Of a stretch of DNA of 64,000 nt, positions 33,321 through 43,534 are shown one piece after another. The notes under the pieces were generated by a model. That model saw nothing but the letters and a program-made list of their open reading frames with translations, was not told where the DNA came from and made no database searches. How positions within the stretch are numbered: position 1 is the first letter of the stretch; each line of letters begins with the position of its first letter. Made by a program: the position numbers and the translations under genes. Origin of the DNA: Vandiemenella viatica (Eukaryota > Arthropoda > Insecta > Orthoptera > Morabidae); contig CM061918.1 of NCBI GenBank assembly GCA_031002005.1, forward strand, positions 66,064,531 to 66,128,530. Reading direction: 5' to 3'.

Positions 33321-34077
33321 TAGATGAGTTAGTTAGGATATGGATAGAAAATGTCCATCCTGGTATCAAATTAAGACACTACACCTATATAAACACTATG
33401 TTGTTTGCAGATGACCAATTTATGCTCCAGGAAAATGAAGATGAACTTCAAAAATCAGTTCATATACTAAACATTATCAGCAAAGATTACAATCTGCAGT
33501 TTTCTCGTGCAAAATGTTATGGCATGGCAAGGGAAATATCCCATCAGAGTTAAAATAGTGGTAGACAATCAGCCAATAGAACAAGTCTCCAGCTTTACTT
33601 CTCTCGGCTGTGAATTATATTTTAATGAGGATAAAGAGATGAGGAAGAAACTTCACCAATTTCAGTATATGTGTGGAATAATTCGACAAACACTGAAAGG
33701 TAAAGCATGAGAGGAGACGCAACTGAAGTTTTATAAAGCAATGGGTAAACAAAACAGAATAAAAAAAACAAAATTCAATCATCTGAAATGAAGTTTTTAA
33801 GGTCAGGGAAAGAATATTCCCTAAATGATATGAGGAGGAATGGAGAAGTAAGGGAACAACTGAATATCTCCCCACTAAATGATAGAATAACCCAAAAGAG
33901 GGATATCTGGAAGAACCACGTTCTAGAGAAGGGAAATGATAGATTTCCTAAGCTTGCCCTGGAGTACAATCCCATAGGCAGAAGGGACATTCGAAGACCT
34001 AAGAAGAGATGGTTGGAAGAATGAGGCCGGAACAGGCTTTTGGCCTATCCATGAAGAGGAAGTAAGTAAGTAAGTAA
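32230..34077 (+). pseudogene. LINE family C (RTE-like) with AGTA tail, split by LINE A
   Basis: The plus strand encodes a LINE reverse transcriptase in broken frames. EMTYKLMKQLKKDKRE starts near 32,235. After the LINE A insert come NYRGISLLNTVYK (about 32,885), LLSGFRKGRSCIDNIFCL (about 32,970), YEKAFDKVN (about 33,085), a GVRNGCSLSPTLFN equivalent near 33,250, and an LFADDQFML motif (about 33,405). The end contains a GRRDIRRPKKRW-type motif (33,980-34,015) and a (AAGT)n tail at 34,059-34,078. The RT order and C-terminus suggest an RTE-like clade. A (TA)n tract has expanded inside at 33,287-33,316. Confidence 0.7.
32475..32729 (+). mobile_element. LINE family A 3' end inserted in LINE C
   Basis: About 250 bp match 44,353-44,600: ACATGTGTATTCTCACTTTT, GAATGACAGGAAAGA, GATTAGCTTTGGTGCTGAG, and an end TATATATGTAGATGTAG. 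It is a 5'-truncated LINE A copy interrupting LINE C coding sequence (GLD... before, LNLELIKYGGM after). Confidence 0.8.
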
Positions 34078-34079
34078 GC

Positions 34080-34549
34080 GATCATAACATGGTGTCACCA
34101 AGTAGACCCTGCCTGGCTAGAATCCCGAGAGTTTTCTACAGTGCTTCTGTACATAGTTATCAAATTTAGTACCATTCAATAAATATTTAAATAGCCAATT
34201 CATATCATTATGGGACATTTTTATTAAGCTGTGTATTTTTGTTAGATATGAGCTACCAAAGTCATTAAAAATGTGTCCCCTGCACTCATTTTTCAGCCTT
34301 ATAACTGAAAATTTTGAAAACAGATTCAGAGTAATGATCCTTAATAAAGACATTCAGTAAAAATTGTTTGACTAAGTTTCTTAGATATTCATCTTATCCT
34401 GATATTGAGGTACAGTCTCATAATTCTGTAACCTTAGGATCATTTCCAATGAAATTTCACAAGGCATGTTTTATTGTCTCTCAGACAGATCCACAGACCA
34501 ATACTAAGGAAAAGAGAAAGGTAAAAAAGTATTGGGGAAAAATGTAAAC
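34080..34549. other. unassigned interval
   Basis: A minus-strand frame at 34,117-34,353 (78 codons, starting MSLLRIITLNLFSKF) is leucine-rich and preceded by an AG-like site, but I cannot show it is coding. No element is recognised. Confidence 0.3.
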
Positions 34550-34920
34550 TCTATAGAGTGTTGTGTCGTTGAACAATTATTGGAAAATACTGTCAAATTT
34601 TTCCTGGTATCTTTTTATGCATACTTTCCAAAGTAATTGAGAACCTGTACCTCACACCGCCAATCTTTGTTTGCACTGTGCAATTTTCCTACCATATTAT
34701 TGAAACAATTGGAAGTATTCAAAATCGAATTTGACAAGGACTTTAAATTAAATTTATTTTTGTTTAGAAATGTTGACAAGTATTTTGAGTTTTCACATTA
34801 TACTATTATCAACTAACTTGATGCACTTGAGGAGAAAAGGTGAGTAAGCAGATCAGAACTTAAAAAATGTTTGCTATGAATTATTTTGTTTTCTCTCTCG
34901 ACTGATGAGAAGTCATATAC
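34550..34920 (+). repeat. dispersed repeat F, plus copy, with exon-like core
   Basis: Homologous in reverse to 21,955-22,690. It contains 34,768-34,839, preceded by TTTTTGTTTAG and followed by GTGAGT. The piece is 72 bases, phase 1 at both ends, and encodes MLTSILSFHIILLSTNLMHL, which is leucine-rich. At 34,881-34,894 it holds the unoccupied version of the site used by the 324-bp insertion. Exon status is tentative. Confidence 0.5.
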
Positions 34921-36542
34921 CAGCAACCTTAATTTTTCTAATAAATTATCAAAATTAGTTAAAAGAGCTGTGCTTTCACAGGAATCCAACAGTAAGTATG
35001 TTTAAAGTCACTTTCTTGTACTTTTCAGGGAATATGTAGGATTAAACAGCAAAAGTTCGATCACAATATATTGTAATCATTGACTATATAAGTAGGAAAG
35101 CTTGTTTCAGAATAGAATTTATTTCCTCCATGTATAGAGCTGCAGTAAGTAATCACAATTTAAATCAGGTATAACACTTTAGGTTTAGAAAACAGTAATA
35201 AAGAGATATTTGAGAATTAAGTTAAAAAAAACACGAGGTTAGAAAAACTGCCAAAATAGTTATTTAATATCACAGCTCCAAGTTTTAAGTTACATGAAAG
35301 CTTCATAGCTCAAAAGATGCAGAAAAATTTAAACTATCTTATATAAAAATTTAGAATATGTAGTTAAAGCATAAGTAACCTTTTTGGAAGAAAATGATGT
35401 TTGATATATAAAAAAAACTACTTTATGGAATTCAGTTAGTTACAGATTTGAGAGTATGTTCAAAATAAAGTGGAGTTTTTTCTATGCATGCTGAGCAAGT
35501 TTAGTAAAGATTTAGGTAGTATTTTGGCCAAGAAAAGGAAAAGAATATTTTAAATTTAAATAAGAAAATGGTGGGATGATGTCATAAGCTGGATTACGGA
35601 TTTTAAAGTAAAGAAAATAGATAGCACCTTAACATATCACTTTAATATAGAAAATTTGATTCTGTAATGTTTGGCATGCATTTCAGCTCTGTAGCACTGA
35701 TACGTATTGAGATACAGATATAGAGAGGTTTCTAAATTAGAGGCAGTAGCAGTTTTCACTAAGAAATAAAATTGTAAGCAAGCGATAACATATATCAGAA
35801 GTTAGGGGAAGACTTAAAGATGATTTTAAAGCAAAAACTTTGTGAATGAGAGGCAATTTTAGGATTCCGCACTTTAAGAATCTTATATAAACAAACAATT
35901 ACAGTTATGAAAAAATTTATAAGGAATTGATTTAAGATTTAGACCTGGTGCTATCATCTGCAACATTTTCAAGAAGATCGGACAGAAAGTAAGGTTGTGC
36001 ATTACACAATTACTTAGAATCTTGCGCAAGAGATCCTATTTAATGAGACCAGAAGACCATGTTGGAGACTGTCATTTGAAATTCTTTGGAGCCTGAGGTT
36101 GTGTCCATGAGTGGCAGCTTTTGGAACCATGTGCATAGGAAGAAAAAGTTGGATGGAAATAATGTAGCAGATCGGGCACTGTTTACTTAACCTCAGCATC
36201 CAGTGGAAGTGAAGCTGTAGCATAACAGAAAGGTTATCAGAGAATCCATATTTTAATGTCATTTTATATCTTTGTAATGTTAGAGTTCCATGGCCTGTTG
36301 GTATTACTCTTTTAAAAGGTTTCTATAGCAACGGTACATACATAGAGAAATAACTAGAAGATGGCCTAATACGGCACTAAGGAGAGCCTGCATATTAAGA
36401 AGTCCGATTATGTATTTAAAGCTATGCATTTGAAGTAACAAAAGACTGATTTAAATTGTGCAGCATATAAAGGCTAACTGATTAATTATTTGCTTTAGCC
36501 GCACACAAGCACAATCACGACAAATAAATATAATCACAGAAT
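34921..36542. other. AT-rich interval, nothing recognised
   Basis: No domain or element is visible. Short frames (for example minus 36,014-36,262) show no recognisable similarity. The stretch ends at the large inverted repeat. Confidence 0.4.
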
Positions 36543-37266
36543 ATAAAATAATTGTTTAAAAAAACATAAAAACCGCCTTACAAAAAAAAGCACTAAAAAT
36601 TTAAAAATAACTTTATACCTTGCTTAGGAAAAAGTAAATCTAAATAGATAACATTTTACATTACTTTCATTGAAATTTTGACATTAATTAGTTATTTTTG
36701 GAGTCGGTGCCAGCTGTCACATCGCGAAGAATTAATTACTGAAAACTTTTTTTGGCGTTAGAGGCGAAACGGGTAGTACGAACAAAAATTCCCAACATTT
36801 TACAGCATGTTGTGAGGCAGATACTGTGTGAGACATCTTAGGGAAACAAATTAATAGTATTTTAATCTGTGGCTTGGCCTTATTGGTCATCCAGGAATAT
36901 CTCTGGCGCTACAGTGTCAGTTGGTAGGTTGCATTATGAAGTTAACGATTTACAGAGTATAATATCGGCGTATCATCTGTATGTTTCAGTTTTGTTGAAA
37001 CATGTTTCTAGCATTAATTGTAGGTAAGCAGTAACATGATTTTTTAAGTATTATTGTTATTCCTTATTGTTTTTATCTTTTTGTTTTTCTTGCTTTCGCT
37101 GGCACCGACTCCAAAAATAACTAATTAATGTCAAAATTTCAATGAAAGTAATGTAAAATGTTGTCTATTTAGATTTACTTTTTCCTAAGCAAGGTATAAA
37201 GTTATTTTAAAATTTTTAGTGCTTTTTTGAAGGCGGTTTTTATGTTTTTTTAAACAATTATTTTAT
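36543..37266. repeat. large inverted repeat, ~170-bp arms
   Basis: Left arm 36,543-36,714 and right arm 37,098-37,266 are reverse complements with few differences. The inner ends are GTCGGTGCCAGC / GCTGGCACCGAC, the outer ends ATAAAATAATTGTTTAAA / its complement. The 383-bp centre is unique. It could be a fold-back transposon with 170-bp TIRs, or two opposed ends of the family G element that continues to 40,450. I find no target duplication. Confidence 0.8.
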
Positions 37267-40200
37267 TTTTAAATTTTTAGTGGTATTATACTTCGTTTAG
37301 TATTTTAAGTATGCCGCAGAAGTTCCCATTTTGCGAACTTCCTGGCAGCTCAGAGATCAAAGCACTTGCTTTCAAAGAAGAATTATGTCTTTATATACCA
37401 CAACCACTTCCAGAACGGGGTGAATTGGGCGTTCTGTTAAGGAATGTCAGGCTATGTTTCGATCTTATCATAACATCTGTTAAAGCTGCTGCTCGATAAC
37501 CGAAACATGTTACATCTGGGCATTAATACATACCACATACAGAAATCTCTCTGGAATATATCTATTTGCTCCGGCATCACACAAAAAATATAGATTTTTA
37601 ATTGGTGAAAGCTTGGGATCAAAGTTGAAATCTGAAGTACATGTTGAGACATTACGACATTATTTTATAAATATTAAGCCATGACTTAAAAATAGCTTAA
37701 TTGATTTTGACGGAATTTAAAACTGTGGATATTTTCTAAAGAACATTGGAAATTAAAAGGGGTGATGGTAAAGGGGAAGAGGGATTGAGCTTTTGTATAC
37801 CAAATGTAGACTGCCTTTCCTGATTGATTTAAAGTATACGTGTGTAAATTTCTATTGATATCAGATAAATCTGTAGGTATGTATATAAAAAAAAATTAAG
37901 CAACCTAATTTAAACAAAATTGTTCTGTATGTTTTAAAGTATATTTGTGCAAATTTCCTTCAGAATCGGAAAGAAACTGTTGATTAAATGATGGAAAGGA
38001 AGGAGCGGTGTTTGGACTCTCGAAACCAAATGTAGACAGTATATTTCTGTTTGTTTTGCAGTGTACATGTGCATACTTCCTTCAAAATCAGAAAGAAACG
38101 GTAGTTTTGTATAAAGAACAGTAATTAATGGGGTAGAAAGGGGGATAGGGTTTGCATTTTTGTGAAAGTTATGTGGACAGTATTTTTCTTTTTCTATTTG
38201 TTTTAAAGTATACACATGCGAAGTTCCACCGATTCGAATCAAAATGTGGGTTTTATATTAATATTAAGGGATGGGGAGCTAGGGCAGTTTTTTTTATTTT
38301 TTGGTCAGAGATCTTATCCATAAAAAAAATTACATATATATGTGCCAACTTTAATAAAGATTGGTCAATTGGTGTCGACTGTAGCTTTCTAAAAAGAAAT
38401 TGACAAAATCGAGGGGGTGGAAAAGGGGAGAGGGGTTCATTTTTTGCAAACCAAGAGTTGGCATCATTTTTCTCTTTGTTTTATAGTAAACATTTGCTAA
38501 GTTCTGTCTAAACTGGATAAAAACTGAGGTTGTGTATAAAAATTAAGCAGTTTAATGGGGAGAGGGGGTGGTTTTTAGATCTTTTGGTCAGACACCTTCT
38601 TCGTAAAAAAAATACATATAAGCATCAACTTTCATGGTAATCGGTCAAACGATTGCGACTGTAGCTTTTTATAAAGAACATTTACAAAAGTTAATGGGGT
38701 TGAAGGAGGAAAGGGGTTGAGCATTGGCAAACCAAATATTGACAGGATTTTTCTCTTTGTTTTAAAGTATACATGGGCAAAGTTCAATAAAAATCAGATA
38801 AGAAATGTAGATTTCCATAAAATTAAGGGTTGGAAAGGGAGACATGGGGGGGTTTATTTATTTATTTAATTTTTTTTGGTCAGAAACCTTCTCCATGAAA
38901 AATTACATGTATATGCCAACCTTAATGGAGACCAGTTAAATGTGTCGACTAGCATTGTATAAAGAACATTGGTAAAAATTTAGGTGGTGGATAGGGGGAG
39001 AGGGCTTCAGTTTTTTCAAACCAAAACTTGACAGTATTTTTCTCTTTATTTTTTACTATACATGTCCAAAGTTTCATCGAAATCTGATAAAAAATGTGGG
39101 TTTGTATAAAAATTAAGGGGTGTAAAGGGGAGAGGGGTGGTTTTTTTAATTTCTTTTTTCGTCAGTTACACCATGAAAAATTACATGTATATGCCAACTT
39201 TTATGATAATCGGTCAAACGGTGTTGAGTGTAGCTTTTTATGAAGAACATTGACAATAATTAAAGGGGTGCAAGAAGGGGGGCTTGCACTTTGGGAGACT
39301 AAATATTGACAGGATTTTTCTCTTTGTTTTAAAGTATACATGGGCAAAGTTCAGTAAAAATCAGATAAGAAATGTAGGTTTCTATAAAATTAAGGGGTGT
39401 AAATGGGAGAGGGTGGTTTTTTATTTTGATTTTTTTTGGTCAGAATCCTTCTCCATGAAAAACTACATGTGATTGCCAACTTTAATGGTGATCAGTTAAA
39501 TGGTGTCGACTGTAGCTTTGAATAAAGAAAATTGGCAAAAATTAAGGGGGTGGATAGGGGGAGAGGGGTTCAATTTTTTTAAACCAAAAGTTGACAGTAT
39601 TTTTCTCTTTATGTTTGGCTATATATGTCCAAAGTTTCATCGAGATCGAATAAAAAATGTGGATTTCTATAAAAATTAGGGGGCGGAGGGGGGCAGAAGG
39701 GGTGGTTTCTCAAAGAAATTCATATGGGACCACTTTGGAGTATACTCTACAACTAATTGCCAACTTTAATGGAGATCAGTTAAATGGTGTCGACTGTAGC
39801 TTTGAATAAAGAAAATTGGCAAAAATTAAGGGGGTGGATAGGGGGAGAGGGGTTCAATTTTCTTAAACCAAAAGTTGACAGTATTTTTCTCTTTATTTTT
39901 GGCTATATATGTCCAAAGTTTCATCGAGATCGAATAAAAAATGTGGATTTGTATAAAAATTAGGGAGCGGAGGGGGGTAGAAGGGGTGATTTGTCAATGA
40001 AATTCATATGGGACCACTTTGGAGGTATACCCTATCCACTAAAAAAATTTCATTTAAATCGGTTCAAAATTGGCGAAGATATCGCTGAACATACATACAA
40101 GTAAAGAAAAATGGCAAAAATCAAGGGGGTGGATAGTGGGAGAGGGGTTCAGTTTTTTTAAACCAAAAGTTGACAGTATTTTTCTCTTTATTTTGGCTAT

Positions 40201-40450
40201 ATATGTCCAAAGTTTCAACGAGATCGAATAAAAAATATGGATTTGTATAAAAATTATGGGGTTGAAGGGGGTTGATGGGGTGGTTTCTCAATGAAATTCA
40301 TATGGGACCACTTTGGAGGTATACCCTATACACTAAAAAAATTTGATTTAAATCGGTTCAAAATTGTCGAAGATATGGCTGAACATACATACAAAAAAAA
40401 AAAAATACAGACGAATTGAGAACCTCCTCCTTTTTTTGAAGTCGGTTAAA
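37267..40450 (+). mobile_element. family G element with ~285-bp internal iterations
   Basis: From 37,740 to 40,360 a unit of about 285-300 bp recurs roughly nine times. Each has GTATAAAAATTAAGGGG, GGTCAGAAACCTTCTCC or a variant, AATGGTGTCGACTGTAGC, GGGAGAGGGGTTC, AAGTTGACAGTATTTTTCTC, and GTCCAAAGTTTCATCGA. Upstream (37,310-37,660) are the blocks shared with copies at 14.2-15.4 and 45.1-45.8 kb (CCAGAACGGGG, GCTGCTCGAT, ATACCACATAC). The right end is ACATACATACAAAA, then GAATTGAGAACCTCCTCC and TTTTTGAAGTCGGTTAAAAA. If the left end is GCACCGACTCCAAAAA at 37,102, the termini are inverted (ACCGACT...AAGTCGGT). No enzyme is encoded. ORFs inside are repeat products. Confidence 0.65.
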
Positions 40451-41196
40451 AATGCAACACGGCACTTTTCAAATGGTAAACTGATCATTAAGAAATGCAA
40501 CATGGCGACCGTGACAGGACCTTGGGTGCTGCAGAATAAAGGAATTACTATGTAAACTTACGAATTGAGTATCTAGCAGACAACCAAAAATCAAGTTCAA
40601 GAAAAGAAGAGAGGAGAATTTTTGGAAGCACATAGCGCTACTAGCGGCCAAAAGAGAACCAGTCATAAATTGACAATATCCACCGTGGACGCAATAACAG
40701 CTGAGTGAAGTGAAACTTAAACCGCCAACTACAAAATACATGAAAGCTGAGTGACTTTTTTTTCTAGACTCTATTATCTTTTTTAAAGTTCTGGTAAACT
40801 ATAAACTTGTTGGTTGTGACGAGAACGTTGTCTATGGCAGAAACAGTGTGCGTGTAGGATTGGTTATACGTTTTTGGGAGTTAAATGTAACCTTAGTCTT
40901 TCGAATTTTCATTGTTTGTAACTCTTTCCTAGAATCTGTTTTTTGGTTATGCAAGCAATTTATGTACCTTTTGGTATAATGAAGAACTAATTTTCGTGAG
41001 GAGAAACCTTTTAAGTGAGCCTAGTTACTTAGTTTAAAGAGGTTAAGGGACGATACAGTTTCGATTATAATTACACTTTTTTGTTTTTTTTGTTAACTGA
41101 CAAAAAAAAGAGACGCTATTGACAATAAATTAGTAAAATTATACAATAATTATAAGATAATATACCAAGTGACTACATTAATTTGTTGTTTTAAAT
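40451..41196. other. 5' flank of the 362-codon ORF
   Basis: Contains GAGTGAAGTGAAAC and AGCGCTACTAGCGG motifs (about 40,640-40,710) of unknown meaning, then AT-rich leader sequence. No LTR, TATA box in a convincing place, or second copy was found. Confidence 0.3.
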
Positions 41197-42285
41197 ATGG
41201 AGAGTGATAAAATCTTTGTGGATAGGGACTCCGTAAGTCAGCAAAACATAGCAGATGATGATTTCTCGCTACTGGCCCCAGGATTACAATCGACTCGCGT
41301 GGAGAACTTTTTACCAACAGAGCAAAGTCATGTATTATCACCAGAAATAAGTACCCCAGACTCAGAAGTTTCCGTTGGAAATAAAGATCAGGAAATAGTC
41401 AGACTAGTTAGACTAACAGCACAACTAACAGCACAACTTACTACACAACTTACAGCTACACAAACACAATTAAGTGGGAAAATAAAAAGCTGTTATAAGT
41501 CTTTAGATGATCGACTATCCAAATTTGAGACAGTTATAAAAAAATCTCTTGATAATTTAAGTGAGTGTTTTGAAAGGACTGATAAGCATTATAAAATGTT
41601 AAAAGAGGAAACTGAGATGTGTAAAAAGAAACCCATTGTAGATGCTGATATTGATAAGAGTCTAGTAATTAGAGGGTTTGAACAAAGTACGAATGCAATT
41701 CATTGTGAATCATTAGGTAATACAATTGAAAGAAATGATAGTAGGCCTAATACTGTAAGGGAAAAATATGAGATGAGTGATATCACAATTAATGGTGTTG
41801 TAAATCATGTAAAGGATAGACAAATTGTCAAAGAAGGGTGTCACTTAAAAGATGAGTTTAAGCATAAAAGTAACCAGGCGGAAACTTACACGAAGACAGA
41901 TGAACCAGTAGAAAAGGGTTGTAAGTCTATAAAAATGTTTGATACAAGAGACATTAAAGGAACAGGTGACTTTTGTCATGTAAAAGAGATGGAAGAGATT
42001 TTAATGAATGTAGATGGATTAGGTAGTTTGATGATTTTGAAGGATGTAAACTGTGACATTTTTTCCATTGTTGGGGAGAATTATGTTCATGATTATGAAT
42101 CAAAGCAGTTACAGAATAATGGTGTCGTACATTTTCAGAGTTCTTTACATATTTTTGAAGTTGGTTTGCAATGTTACTGTTCTGGCAAAGTAAGATTAAC
42201 TTTAAACAGACAGTTGTTTTGTATGAATAACTGGGAAAAAGTGAATTGGAAATATAGAAAAAAGGTTTTCTTTTTTTTTTTGTAG
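41197..42285 (+). CDS. orphan 362-aa protein, coiled-coil N-terminal half
   Basis: One uninterrupted frame of 362 codons in AT-rich DNA where chance frames rarely exceed 100. The ATG has A at -3 and G at +4. Residues about 65-130 form a probable coiled coil, with iterated TAQLTAQLTTQLT and then a KSLDDRLSKFETVIKKSL heptad-like stretch. The rest is charged, rich in K, E and D, with scattered cysteines (VGLQCYCSGK near residue 325). There is no signal peptide or membrane segment. I recognise no family. The iterated coiled coil would suit a retrotransposon Gag or ORF1-type protein, but there is no zinc knuckle and no pol nearby. It ends in KVFFFFL because of a T run. It could also be an exon of a host gene. 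Confidence 0.5.
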   Translation: MESDKIFVDRDSVSQQNIADDDFSLLAPGLQSTRVENFLPTEQSHVLSPEISTPDSEVSVGNKDQEIVRLVRLTAQLTAQLTTQLTATQTQLSGKIKSCYKSLDDRLSKFETVIKKSLDNLSECFERTDKHYKMLKEETEMCKKKPIVDADIDKSLVIRGFEQSTNAIHCESLGNTIERNDSRPNTVREKYEMSDITINGVVNHVKDRQIVKEGCHLKDEFKHKSNQAETYTKTDEPVEKGCKSIKMFDTRDIKGTGDFCHVKEMEEILMNVDGLGSLMILKDVNCDIFSIVGENYVHDYESKQLQNNGVVHFQSSLHIFEVGLQCYCSGKVRLTLNRQLFCMNNWEKVNWKYRKKVFFFFL

Positions 42286-42790
42286 AGGGGTAAGCTATGC
42301 TTACTGCCTCATCCTGTGTTCAAATTCAATCAGGATATTGAACCTACAACTCAGAAAATGATGAATTAGTTTGAAGTGAATAAAAAGATTTAACACCAGC
42401 GCAGAGAACAGGTGTGAACATATATACTGTATCATATTGGCATTTACCATTATTGTTAAGTTATAGTTGGCATTTTATTGTTATTCAGTGCCACAAAACA
42501 CTTGTAGATAGTACTGATTGATGTTGCTGCACACAATTCTTCAACTGTAATGATAGTGAAAGTTTATAATCACTAAGTGGAAGCTGTAATTTACCAATAT
42601 TGACGATCTTGGTCAGACGTGCAGTCTTCGGCTGTTATCACAGCATACCATTACATAAAAGTTTGTTGGCTATTAGGACTTTCTTTTTAGGAAATATATT
42701 CAAGATGAAGTAAAGTGGAGAGAAGTTATTATTTATGAGGAGAATATAATGTAATGTATTGAAGAAATAAAATGAAAATGAAGCTGTGAT
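42286..42790. other. 3' flank of the orphan ORF
   Basis: AT-rich. Nothing is recognised apart from AATAAAA near 42,381 and AAATAAAAT near 42,766, which could act as poly(A) signals. Confidence 0.3.
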
Positions 42791-42793
42791 GGT

Positions 42794-42982
42794 GATGCTA
42801 GATTAGCAGAAAACAATGGCGTCCCAGTCGTATTAGCGAGGGTTGATTGTACTGGTCCAGGGTACCAACCATGTGATTTAAATAATGTTGCCAGTTATCC
42901 AACAGTAAAATTGTTCAAAAGGATTGGTCTTATGAAGAATAGAATAGAATTTTTAAAACTATTTGAATGGTATGCTTGGTAA
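42794..42982 (+). pseudogene. thioredoxin/PDI a-domain fragment
   Basis: One frame gives about 62 codons. It begins DARLAENNGVPVVLARVDCT and continues with NNVASYPTVKLFKRIG. This is the C-terminal half of a thioredoxin fold as in protein disulfide isomerases, where an AKVDCT strand is followed by the cis-proline loop (GYPTLKLF). The active-site CGHC would lie upstream and is not found. The frame ends in EWYAW and a TAA that the family does not have. It is a retrocopy or exon fragment. Clean splice sites are not evident. Confidence 0.6.
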
Positions 42983-42984
42983 AC

Positions 42985-43530
42985 AGGCGGAGGCCATGAC
43001 AGCTGAAGATGATGTTACTAAATAACAGTCGTTTACAACAGCAATCTAAGTAGCATACTGGTGGGATGGACAATACTGTAGTGTAAAATACTTATTGTAG
43101 TTTTTTTTAAATTATTGCTAAGTGATAAGGACAGTAACTTGGTGTAACAATGTATGTTACAGACAATGTGCAGTTTCAACCAGTTACTACTCATGGAAAT
43201 ACAACTAAGAAATTACATCAAGCCATCAGTCCTCGTTTTATATATATATATATATATAGATATATAATGTTTTGAATAAAAAAACCACCGCTTACCAAAG
43301 AAGGGGATTCCAGCGGCGTTGGTATATCCGCTTTTAGCGCCTTTGTTTCCTAACAATCTATATATAATGTTAGTCAATGTAAATATAAGCTCTCCTAACT
43401 TCAAAAAGGTAACATTTACCGAAACAAGTTTACCATAACCATTTATACTTGTATTGATGGCAAATGGTATGGTAATTACACATGACATAATGAAAGTTAT
43501 TGATGCAGGTTGACAACTGTATGCAATTTT
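42985..43530. other. unassigned interval with (TA)n at 43,238
   Basis: No element is recognised. A (TA)n microsatellite is at 43,238-43,262. The minus frame at 43,213-43,488 partly reads through it and is not convincing. Confidence 0.35.
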
Positions 43531-43534
43531 TTTT

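Noticed and set aside
34117..34353. Minus-strand 78-codon frame as an F-box/LRR exon
   Set aside because: It is leucine-rich, but splice signals are poor and no homologous exon or phase link could be found.
38152..39472. Plus-strand frames at 38,152 and 39,284 with similar peptides
   Set aside because: They are translations of the ~285-bp iterated repeat; their similarity follows from the repeat, and other units have no such frame.
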